Source: Yamadazyma tenuis
Taxonomy: Eukaryota > Ascomycota > Pichiomycetes > Serinales > Debaryomycetaceae
Assembly: GCF_029203305.1 (NCBI RefSeq)
Contig: NC_089466.1
Location: 186,001-250,000 of the forward strand
Direction: 5' to 3'
Length of the DNA: 64,000 bases
The notes under the pieces are model-generated. The model did not search any database, had not been told where the DNA came from, and worked only from the letters and a program-made list of their open reading frames with translations. Of the stretch, positions 1 through 8,167 are shown in pieces. The number at the start of each line of letters is the position of its first letter. Position 1 is the first letter of the stretch. The position numbers were made by a program, and so were the translations under genes.

Positions 1-88
1 GCCAATGAGAACAGATAGATTTCTTGTTACATTCTCACAAAAAAAATCTTGCCAAATCCTTTTCCTCAACAAACAATCCTTCTTACTC

Positions 89-745
89 ATGTTCAGATTG
101 TCCACACAAGTCCCAGGCTTTGCCAGAGGCTTTAGCACAGCCAGCCGGCTCTTCAAGCCTGTTGCAAACGAGTACCTCACCACCGGATCATCCACCCAAT
201 CGATCTGGCCCAAGGGATTCAGATTGCCCCAACCCAAATCTTGGGAAGAATCCAGTGAAAGTGCCTTGAGCAAAGCCACCAAGTTCTTCTTCTTGAACGA
301 AATCGCCAGAGGAATGTACCTCTGTATGGAAATGTACTTCCGGGAACCATATACCATTTACTACCCATTTGAAAAAGGACCTATTTCTCCCAGATTCAGA
401 GGTGAACATGCCTTGAGAAGATATCCCAGTGGTGAAGAAAGATGTATTGCTTGTAAATTATGTGAGGCTATCTGTCCGGCCCAGGCCATCACCATCGAGG
501 CTGAAGAGAGAATGGACGGTTCAAGAAGAACCTTTAAATACGACATCGACATGACCAAATGTATCTACTGTGGGTACTGCCAGGAAAGTTGTCCGGTGGA
601 TGCCATTGTGGAGACTCCCAACGTGGAGTACACCACTGAGACCAGAGAAGAGTTGTTGTACAATAAGGAGAAGTTGTTGGAAAATGGAGACAAGTGGGAG
701 CAGGAATTACAGTACTGTATTGATGCTGATGCCCCATACAGGTGA
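89..745 (+). CDS. NADH dehydrogenase (complex I) 23-kDa / TYKY iron-sulfur subunit, mitochondrial
   Basis: This is the NDUFS8/NUIM-type subunit, which carries two 4Fe-4S clusters that pass electrons towards ubiquinone in the peripheral arm of complex I in the mitochondrial inner membrane. Two ferredoxin motifs are intact: Cys119, 122, 125 and 129 ([12 protein letters not shown]) and Cys158, 161, 164 and 168 ([12 protein letters not shown]). I chose the ATG at 89 (218 aa) because it opens with a basic, Ser-rich, acid-free presequence typical of mitochondrial import. An in-frame ATG at position 5 would add 28 residues and cannot be excluded, since the upstream promoter lies outside the window. 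S. cerevisiae has no complex I, so the gene by itself separates this organism from Saccharomyces. Confidence 0.93.
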   Translation: MFRLSTQVPGFARGFSTASRLFKPVANEYLTTGSSTQSIWPKGFRLPQPKSWEESSESALSKATKFFFLNEIARGMYLCMEMYFREPYTIYYPFEKGPISPRFRGEHALRRYPSGEERCIACKLCEAICPAQAITIEAEERMDGSRRTFKYDIDMTKCIYCGYCQESCPVDAIVETPNVEYTTETREELLYNKEKLLENGDKWEQELQYCIDADAPYR

Positions 746-1117
746 GGTTGACACAATCCAATCCATTCCAATCCACAAAAACCAATCCAAGAGCCAAAAC
801 CAGCTCAACTCCCGGAATTTGGCCCTGGCACATTTCATCAGCACGGGCGCCCGTGGCGCTGTGTATGCATTTATTTATAATAAACATTCAGATCTACTGT
901 ATAGAACCTTCCACACGTGATATTATCTTCTGCTACATTAGAAAGCTTTGTTTAGTGTCGTCGTTACGTGCAGCGATAACTTGTCGCCAATCCCTCACCC
1001 GTTGTAAGCGTCTCAAATTAAATTGTTTCAGATCCGAATTGTCAGGTACAAACCACAAAATACCCGCACCGTTTCAAGGAACCAAATAAAAAATTTCTAC
1101 ATACACCAATCCACACT
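746..1117. other. Intergenic region, tandem genes
   Basis: This stretch of 372 bases lies between the complex I gene and the phosphatase gene. It should hold the 3' end of the first and the promoter of the second. I see only AT-rich sequence and no conserved open frame or RNA gene. Confidence 0.6.
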
Positions 1118-2473
1118 ATGAATGAACCCGCCATGGAGTCGCCCTCGCTGTCGTCCATGTCGGCGTCGGGGTCTTCTCTGGCGTATCCCAACTCCCGTTC
1201 TCGAGACCTGTTCTCTGGATGGCCCACCGTTCCCACACCTTCTCAGTCGCTGTTTTCACCTGGCGCTTACGTGATTCCCTCCCCATCTTCCACCCAACAT
1301 ATCAACTGCCGGGCCGACGTGACACCGGTACTCGTGGACACTACCCCCAAGCTCTCGGCACCCCGCCTGCTTGCTGTCACCCCTAGACGTGAAAAACTGT
1401 CTTCCAACGTGTCCCACTCCACCAGTTCATCTTACTCATCATTTTCGTCTCCACCAGACAGCGACTCGCTGCCCAAATACATGGTCAACTATAGTCCCAA
1501 ACACTCTCGCAAGCCAAGTTCCTTGACGTCAAACAGAAACATAAATATGAAGAACTTGTCACTCAATTTGGACGATGGTAGCAGTATCACTGCGGGGCCC
1601 ACCAGCGGTGCCAGCAAAAAAGCCTTATCCATCGGCATCCTGGCGCTGGACCAGCCGTCCGACTCGCAGTCACCGTTCCTTTCCTCTTCTCCCATCGTTC
1701 ACAATAACTCCAGCACTATGCTTTTGGACCTGAAAACATCCTCCTCGCTTAAACTCCTGCCAGTGGAGTCGCTGCCACGCGTACGAAACAACCCGGCTTT
1801 ACACACATCGAAAGACTATAAGTTCCCCCATTCCGACCTAACTGAAAGTTTTTCCAAGTTGGCCGTTAGTCAGTCAGAAACCCACACTCTTAGCTTCCGT
1901 CCAAACGTGCCAGAAGAGCTCCAAGAACTGAGCCAGCTTGATGCATATCCCAACGGACCGGCCAACGTTCTTAACGGTTCGGTATTTTTGTACTCAGAGC
2001 CCACCATCGATGAAATTAATCAATTTGACCTTGTGATTAACGTGGCCAAAGAATGCCCTGACTTGCTGGCCGAGTTTAACAAGGAGAACCTTGCAAGTAA
2101 AAAGTATATCTACATTCCTTGGAACCACACGAGCTCTATCTCGGAGGAGTTACCGCAATTAACGCGACTCATGGCTAGTTATGATGACCTGGACTCGAGG
2201 TCTCGCAAACGAAAGATCTTGGTGCACTGCCAATGTGGAGTCTCACGAAGTGCGTGTGTGGTGGTTGCCTACTTTATGATGAAGTTCAAAATGAACGTAA
2301 ATGACGCATATGAGTTGTTGAAGACAGGCACCAGCGCCAGTTCACCAGAAAAAACCAACCGGCAAGTATTTGAACGAGGCTACACCATCCAGAGCTGCGA
2401 TCGGATCTGTCCAAACATGAGCTTGATCTTTGAACTCATGGATTTTAATGAGACTTTAAACCATGTACACTAG
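1118..2473 (+). CDS. MSG5: Dual-specificity MAP-kinase phosphatase, Msg5/Cpp1 type
   Basis: The protein should dephosphorylate Thr/Tyr-phosphorylated MAP kinases of the mating and cell-integrity pathways, as Msg5 does in S. cerevisiae and Cpp1 in Candida albicans. The C-terminal third (about residues 280-440) is a dual-specificity phosphatase domain. Its signature HCQCGVSRS places the catalytic Cys at 371 and the phosphate-binding Arg at 377, followed by the AYFM helix. The first 270 residues are Ser/Pro-rich and look disordered, as expected for a MAPK-docking tail. Total length is 451 aa. ATG 1118 is the first in frame, and a second at 1133 would remove five residues. HOS4 lies next door, as HOS4 lies beside SDP1, the Msg5 paralogue, in S. 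cerevisiae, which supports orthology to the MSG5/SDP1 pair. The N-terminal region contains CTG codons that are probably read as Ser. Confidence 0.88.
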   Translation: MNEPAMESPSLSSMSASGSSLAYPNSRSRDLFSGWPTVPTPSQSLFSPGAYVIPSPSSTQHINCRADVTPVLVDTTPKLSAPRLLAVTPRREKLSSNVSHSTSSSYSSFSSPPDSDSLPKYMVNYSPKHSRKPSSLTSNRNINMKNLSLNLDDGSSITAGPTSGASKKALSIGILALDQPSDSQSPFLSSSPIVHNNSSTMLLDLKTSSSLKLLPVESLPRVRNNPALHTSKDYKFPHSDLTESFSKLAVSQSETHTLSFRPNVPEELQELSQLDAYPNGPANVLNGSVFLYSEPTIDEINQFDLVINVAKECPDLLAEFNKENLASKKYIYIPWNHTSSISEELPQLTRLMASYDDLDSRSRKRKILVHCQCGVSRSACVVVAYFMMKFKMNVNDAYELLKTGTSASSPEKTNRQVFERGYTIQSCDRICPNMSLIFELMDFNETLNHVH

Positions 2474-2570
2474 CTGTATAGTATGAATATGATGCCATGA
2501 AAATTAATCAGTTGGGACCTATCACTTCTCCTATATTCTTTCTACTACCCTCCTCTCTTTGCTACAAAAG

Positions 2571-2578
2571 TTCGCGAA
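2571..2578. promoter_or_regulatory. Palindromic SCB/MCB-like box upstream of HOS4
   Basis: TTCGCGAA is a perfect palindrome 28 bases before the HOS4 start. It resembles cell-cycle box cores (CGCGAAA), but a single short match could be chance. Confidence 0.25.
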
Positions 2579-2605
2579 GACTAACTAAAAAATCTTCATA
2601 GCTTT

Positions 2606-5600
2606 ATGTCAGGTAACAACTATAACAACTATAGGAACCCGAAAAAATATAAGTATGGCAACTATCATGGAGACTACTATGATGGTCTGTCGGGCCTGTA
2701 TTCTAATAATCAAGACTCGGGGCTGCATGGAATGAATTCTATCGCAAACTCTGATAACTCATACAGGCCAAAGTACAAACGCAAACCGAACAAGCACTAC
2801 GATAGATACGATCCCAAGAAACACAAGCTCTCCGGTCAAGGATCCAGCTACCACCCTGGAGCCTCATCGTCCACAAATTCAGGTGGAAGCTCCTATACTC
2901 CCAACTATGGTAACTCAACTTCAGAAAGAACCAATCCTTACTATGACCGTCGAAATGAAAACCGTAACGGTCCATACGATGATTACCGCAAACCCCGTCC
3001 GGCCTTTGAATTGAACTCTTTGAAGCTGAGACTGTCCTCTGTGGAAAGAAGAGACAAGTCCCATGAATGGGAAAGAGACTCGTATAGCCCTTCACCGTCA
3101 ATAGCTTCATCAGCCGATGCTGACTCCTTCACAAGAGACAGACTGTCAGATGACCCAGGCCTGAGAAATCGCCTGAAATCTGCAGATCCGGAGCTGAATA
3201 CACCAAGAGTCTCTTCTGAAAGACGTGAACTGGTTGTGTCCGAGAACCACTTAACTGATGTTCTAGAGAATGATGAGGAAGAAAAGTATCAAGAAACACC
3301 AACTTTGTCCGGAGATGCTCCTGGTGAGCAAGTCGAAGTGAGCAAGGTGCCTGTTGAAAAGGAGCAAAAGGAGGTGCACAAACTGGAAACCGAAGATCAG
3401 GTGCTCAAGCAGGAACTGAACCTGTCAGCACGGAGTGCACCTATTGAAAGTGAAAGCGCTGGTCTCACGAGTGATATTGTACACAAAGAGGACACTAGCG
3501 TCGACACAATTACCGGGTACAAGAACACTGACTCAAAGGAACACAAAGAACCTAGTGATCTCCCACAGGCGCCTACACCTCACCTTCATCACCCTCTTAG
3601 TGCGACTGGCTCGCTCGACTCGCCGCTCACGTTTGTTCCCAGTGTCGCCACCTCAGCTCTCAGCAGCGCTCCAGTAGCTTCTGATCTCGATCCAAAAATC
3701 AATGCTATTGTCAAAGACTACGAGTCCGACATGGAATTTGATTCGGATGCTGAAACTGTCGTGTCTGATTCTTTACCAAGCACCGAGTATTCCAGTAGGT
3801 TAATGAAGCGGATATTTCCAGAGAAAAGCAAGAAACCTTATGTTCTTAAGCGTGATTCAAGTGGAAGCTCGTTATTACAAAGAGCATGTAAAAAAGGAAA
3901 TTTGGAAGAAGTCAAATCATTTATCGAGAGAGGTGCTGATGCCAATGAGTCGGACTTCTGTGGTTTCACTTGTCTTCATGAAGCTGCTTTAAATGGAGAT
4001 GTCGAAATCGTCAAGTACTTGATTGAACATGGAGCCGATGTCAATAAACAGGCATTACCTGACGGTGATTTGGAAACCCCTTTAATAGATGCTGCCGACA
4101 ACAAACATCTCGAAATTGTTAAGATTCTTTTGGACAATGGAGCTGATCCTAGAATCTTCAATAGAGATGGTTTCACGGCGTTGACCAAGATTCATAATCA
4201 GCATCAAGGTGAAGAGGGCTATGGCGAGGTAATTCAATTACTTGAAGAAGCAAACAACAGATTCTTAGAAAAGTCCGAAAGCCATAACAACCAGATCACT
4301 TTTCAGAAATCCCCTTCACCCAACACTATCATCGAAGATCCCAACGACAACTATTTCAGTGAACTTTTGAAGAAGAAAAATCACACTGCTCAAGTCTACA
4401 AGTATGCAGCTGAAGGTATCAAAGATTTGGCAGTGCAATATCTTGTTGAGGGAGGTAGATTGGACTTGAAACCCGATATTTTGATTTTGGCTGCCAGAAA
4501 CGGCCATTTGGAGTTGGTTGAAATTATGTTGGGATTGGTGGAAGACTATGATATCAACTTGAAAAACAAGTGTGGTTTGACGCCACTTTTGGCTTCTGTA
4601 GGAAGAGGACATCACGATGTGATTCAATTATTGTTGGACAGAGGTGCTGATCCATTCCTCAAACGTCGCCAGGATGATTTGAATGCTTTAGAGATTAGTC
4701 AAAGATCTCCTAACTTTGACTCCAAGGAAATTGAAATGCTTGAGAATAATATGAAGGTCAACCACAATCTCTCGGTCTCCCCCAAGCATTTTGCTTCATC
4801 TTCCACCAACGAGAGCAAGGAACCTGAAAGAGAAAAGAAGACAAAATCATTGAGCGACTCCAATGAAAAGAAATTGAAGAAAGTCAAGTCTCGGGATGAG
4901 CCCAAGAGAAATGAAGTTCCCAACTTGAATAAGCTGATATCTAGGGATATTGAAAAAGATGAACCTTTGAACATCAAACCCCAAATTTCCACTCTTTTTA
5001 AAGACAAAGCCGAAATCAAAAGAGAAGTTAGCGAGTATGAGCATTCTGCTTCTAGAGATCAATCTCTCACACCTCCTCCCCAGATTGCCAAATCATTTTC
5101 CCCTTCACCTCCTCCTGCTGAATTGACCAAAGAGGAAGAAGAGATGAGAGCTCAAAGAGAAAAGGAGTTGAAGATTTACCAGGAGAAATCCGAAGCAAAG
5201 AAGAGGGCCAGAAGAGACATGTTTTTGAAATCAGAGAAGGAAAAGGAACGCAGACGTGAAGAAGAAAGATTGAAGCAAATTGAGCAGGAACAACAAATGA
5301 AATTGTTGAAAGAAAAGGAGGATCAAAACAAAATCAGGGAAATCGAAGAAGAAACTCGTAGGGTCGAAAGAGAAAAGGAAGAGGCCAGGAAGAAGCGAAT
5401 GATGGACTCGATTCCTGTGGGTTTGAGATACCTCAAGACTGGCTCGTTGGATAGGTCGGACATCCTTAAATACTCACCCATTTATGTGTTTAACTTCAAG
5501 GGCAGCGAGTATGTCCTTGACTTGCACTTAGTGTTAGTCACCGGAATCAGCTATCTACAATTGGCCAGAACCTGTGATGAATCTGATAAGATACCTACAA

Positions 5601-5989
5601 CAATCGGAGACAGATCCAAATTATGGAACTTGTTTGCCCCATTACTCGGAGGAAAAAGACCCAATGTCCCAATATCTAAACAGTTGTTGGTTGAAGGACA
5701 CCAGAACTTCAAAAACCTCGAGGTCCTGTTCATCGGTTTGGACAAAGCTAAGCAGGTGTTGAAGCTGGATGCTCATTTGGCATATGAAGTGATTGTGGAT
5801 TCTAACTTATTCACTCAAGTGGACTACGAGAACTTGAATGAGTTCAGTGAATTGAACATCTCTAGACCTCCAGTAAGAGAAAATGCTTCTATTGATTTCG
5901 AGTCGTCGGGAACCTTTATTCCCTACAGTTTCAAACATAGACCGGACTTGCTCAAGGCGGTATATGAAGCTAAAACCACCATGTGGTAG
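2606..5989 (+). CDS. HOS4: Ankyrin-repeat subunit of the Set3 histone deacetylase complex, Hos4-like
   Basis: Hos4 is an ankyrin-repeat subunit of Set3C, the nuclear deacetylase complex that modulates gene induction and, in Candida, morphology. The 1127-aa protein has three parts. The first 400 residues are Asn/Tyr/Ser-rich and disordered. Ankyrin repeats occupy about residues 420-530 and 600-700 and include the classical forms TCLHEAALNGDVEIVKYLI and TPLLASVGRGHHDVIQLLL. A highly charged Lys/Glu coiled coil at about 840-935 precedes a conserved-looking C-terminal region. S. cerevisiae Hos4 has 1083 residues and a similar layout. The MSG5-type neighbour on the left matches the SDP1-HOS4 adjacency in S. 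cerevisiae. Ankyrin repeats alone would not fix the identity, so it rests on architecture, length and gene order together. Confidence 0.82.
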   Translation: MSGNNYNNYRNPKKYKYGNYHGDYYDGLSGLYSNNQDSGLHGMNSIANSDNSYRPKYKRKPNKHYDRYDPKKHKLSGQGSSYHPGASSSTNSGGSSYTPNYGNSTSERTNPYYDRRNENRNGPYDDYRKPRPAFELNSLKLRLSSVERRDKSHEWERDSYSPSPSIASSADADSFTRDRLSDDPGLRNRLKSADPELNTPRVSSERRELVVSENHLTDVLENDEEEKYQETPTLSGDAPGEQVEVSKVPVEKEQKEVHKLETEDQVLKQELNLSARSAPIESESAGLTSDIVHKEDTSVDTITGYKNTDSKEHKEPSDLPQAPTPHLHHPLSATGSLDSPLTFVPSVATSALSSAPVASDLDPKINAIVKDYESDMEFDSDAETVVSDSLPSTEYSSRLMKRIFPEKSKKPYVLKRDSSGSSLLQRACKKGNLEEVKSFIERGADANESDFCGFTCLHEAALNGDVEIVKYLIEHGADVNKQALPDGDLETPLIDAADNKHLEIVKILLDNGADPRIFNRDGFTALTKIHNQHQGEEGYGEVIQLLEEANNRFLEKSESHNNQITFQKSPSPNTIIEDPNDNYFSELLKKKNHTAQVYKYAAEGIKDLAVQYLVEGGRLDLKPDILILAARNGHLELVEIMLGLVEDYDINLKNKCGLTPLLASVGRGHHDVIQLLLDRGADPFLKRRQDDLNALEISQRSPNFDSKEIEMLENNMKVNHNLSVSPKHFASSSTNESKEPEREKKTKSLSDSNEKKLKKVKSRDEPKRNEVPNLNKLISRDIEKDEPLNIKPQISTLFKDKAEIKREVSEYEHSASRDQSLTPPPQIAKSFSPSPPPAELTKEEEEMRAQREKELKIYQEKSEAKKRARRDMFLKSEKEKERRREEERLKQIEQEQQMKLLKEKEDQNKIREIEEETRRVEREKEEARKKRMMDSIPVGLRYLKTGSLDRSDILKYSPIYVFNFKGSEYVLDLHLVLVTGISYLQLARTCDESDKIPTTIGDRSKLWNLFAPLLGGKRPNVPISKQLLVEGHQNFKNLEVLFIGLDKAKQVLKLDAHLAYEVIVDSNLFTQVDYENLNEFSELNISRPPVRENASIDFESSGTFIPYSFKHRPDLLKAVYEAKTTMW

Positions 5990-6100
5990 CTGCTTTTGTA
6001 TATTATTGTATTATAAGCCATTGTACTATTTTCAAAATGTATAAATTAATTATTAGATGAAGGCTGCGAAAGCAAATTGAAATTTCACAAACCCGCCGCG

Positions 6101-6845
6101 ATGGCTTCCTATACCAAGTATGTGTGTAGTTGACTGCTGTTGACTCTATTGAGGATCCGTGGTGTCTCCACGGTGCAGTATTTGTCTTCTATTTTGTTTA
6201 TACTAACCCCAAACCAGAGTGTCGAGGTCTTCACTCTATGAATCCGGAGATGAGCTACAAGACAATCCAACATATATTCCCGATTTGAACCTAGAAATCA
6301 TCGAGGTGGAACATACCGAAGACTTGAAAGAAGAGCAGCCTGAAGACGAGTTTGACTTCCCGTTATTTTCGTTTGGTTCAGCTCCCTCATCCCAAAACCA
6401 TCTGGTTGGTGATTCTCAAAAAAGAGGACGAACAGAAACCAAGATCATGAAGGTCAATCTCAGAGAAGAATCTGTTGAGACTTTGAGGTCGGAAAGGCCT
6501 AGTAGTTACTACTTCGCCCAGTACACTGAAGAACAGAGGGCTAATTTCCATCTCGTGGCTGTAACTGGAGAAGACATATGGAGTCGAGTAGAGTTGGCCA
6601 CCAGCACAAATGATTGGTACCGCCATCGTATTCTTGATGCCGATGTACACAATGCCAATATAAGTCCAGAAAGACCTAGTAGGAAACGGCCGGGGAAGAA
6701 TAAGAGAGATGGGAGAATAGAGTCCAAGAAACGTCAGGCTGAAGCAAGAAGAGTACATAGGGAGAACGAGAGACGTTTGTTAAAGAAGAAGATGCACAAG
6801 CGAGGCGGCAAGAAGAACAAGAAGGCTGCCAAGCCAGTTTCATGA
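6101..6845 (+). CDS. Spliced gene for a basic fungal protein, DUF2011-like (YNL050C-type)
   Basis: The gene has two exons, 6101-6117 and 6218-6845, giving 214 aa that begin MASYTK-VSRSS. The long open frame alone has no ATG at its 5' end. A perfect GTATGT donor, TACTAAC branch site and CAG acceptor join the 17-base first exon to it in frame. The N-terminal half is acidic. A central region holds YYFAQYTEEQRANF, and the last 60 residues are very rich in Lys and Arg, which suggests a nuclear or nucleolar protein. I believe this is the fungal DUF2011 family that includes intron-containing S. cerevisiae YNL050C. I recall that gene as the neighbour of COG5 (YNL051W) and SFB2 (YNL049C), and the neighbours here are COG5 and SEC24. 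No molecular function is known to me. Confidence 0.75.
6118..6217 (+). other. Spliceosomal intron, 100 bases
   Basis: The donor is GTATGT at 6118-6123, the branch site TACTAAC at 6201-6207 and the acceptor CAG ends at 6217. Splicing restores an ATG-initiated frame; codon 6 (AAA) is split after its second base. Confidence 0.9.
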
Positions 6846-6925
6846 ATCATGTATTATAGTATCTTAATGTACAGTAGAAGATGAAATAAAAACGCGATCG
6901 AGTGAATCGCCAAAAAGTGGACAGC

Positions 6926-8122
6926 ATGAAGGGCCAGGACGAACTAGAAGATTTCGAAGCGTTTTTAGAAAAAGACTTCAGCACCTATAAGTTTGCTAAT
7001 GACCTTTTACTTGCTACCAATGATCGGGATACCACGGAAATCGATATAGATACCAGTATCAAGAAATTAACGTTTGATATCGACGAGGTGGAAAAGCGAA
7101 TGACAAGTATATCATCTCAAAACCACGAAAGTTTGGTGGCCAACTTCAGTGAAATCGAACATACCAACAATGTGATAAAGCAGAAGATTACTCCGCTGCT
7201 TGGTCGGGTGAACGGGCTGTTTCAGAAAATAAAATCAGAGATCATTGAGCCTTTTGATGAAGCGCAGAAGATGAACTCAGCATTGAAAAAGGTCCATACA
7301 ACTCTTGACCTTCTCAGAGGGTCCAACTTCTTTTTCCTATTAGTGCTGCAAGTGGAAGACCTCGAGAAAAGCGTCCAAAAAGACGACAAAACCAAGAAGA
7401 ATAATGACTTGATCAAGTTGGCTAAATTGTATAAACAGATCACTGAACTCTACGAGAGTGAGAGAACTACCAAAGAAAACGAACTACGAGTGTCGTTGGT
7501 AACCATAAAGATCATAAGGGACTATCAAGTCGTACACATTAACAAAAACCACCAATTGGTCAATACTTGTATGGAAACCATAGTCAACGAGTTCAGCCAT
7601 AATACTACTTTTACTACTGCCAATATCAAGCTCCAACACAATTTAATCGCATACTATATCCTTCAAAGGGACCGGTTCTTGGACACTCTTGAACGGGCTA
7701 CCATAGCCAAGCATGTCAATACCATTTCGAGCCAGCTCTCTCGGTCCCTTCAGTCTCCTAGAAACTTTATCGTGATCTTGAAAGAAGTGAAAACTGCCAG
7801 TATGGACTTTTTGCTGAAGTTGACAACTATTTTGCAAAGCTGTGAAATATACCGTCTCGAAAACACAACCACATTGTACCGAATACTTTTAGAAGAATTT
7901 GGGAGCCAGTCTCTTGAACAAATTTACTGGTCCAAATTGGTTGCTAGATTCAAAAAAGGTATTGCTTCAACAATGGCTAGAGGTGGGCCTATTGCAAAGA
8001 ATTTGAAAACGTATCAACCAGGCATCCAAAACTCATTAAAAGAGACTTTCAACAGCTCTGAAGAACATGAACAACTTGATTTATTTCTTGATGCGGTTGA
8101 GTTGATATCACTAGGTCGTTAG
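6926..8122 (+). CDS. COG5: Conserved oligomeric Golgi complex subunit 5
   Basis: Cog5 belongs to lobe B of the COG tethering complex, which directs retrograde vesicles within the Golgi. The protein has 398 residues, close to the 403 of S. cerevisiae Cog5 and about half the animal length. The N-terminus (DFEAFLEKDFSTYKFAN), a run of amphipathic helices and the block LKKVHTTLDLLRG fit the Cog5 N-terminal domain. ATG 6926 is the first usable start; the frame extends a few codons further upstream without an ATG. The neighbours are the YNL050C-like gene and SEC24, as on S. cerevisiae chromosome XIV where the Sec24 paralogue is SFB2, although gene order and orientation differ in detail. Confidence 0.85.
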   Translation: MKGQDELEDFEAFLEKDFSTYKFANDLLLATNDRDTTEIDIDTSIKKLTFDIDEVEKRMTSISSQNHESLVANFSEIEHTNNVIKQKITPLLGRVNGLFQKIKSEIIEPFDEAQKMNSALKKVHTTLDLLRGSNFFFLLVLQVEDLEKSVQKDDKTKKNNDLIKLAKLYKQITELYESERTTKENELRVSLVTIKIIRDYQVVHINKNHQLVNTCMETIVNEFSHNTTFTTANIKLQHNLIAYYILQRDRFLDTLERATIAKHVNTISSQLSRSLQSPRNFIVILKEVKTASMDFLLKLTTILQSCEIYRLENTTTLYRILLEEFGSQSLEQIYWSKLVARFKKGIASTMARGGPIAKNLKTYQPGIQNSLKETFNSSEEHEQLDLFLDAVELISLGR

Positions 8123-8167
8123 TTTACACATGTATATTTTTTTAGGAAAAGATAGTATTAAAATCCA

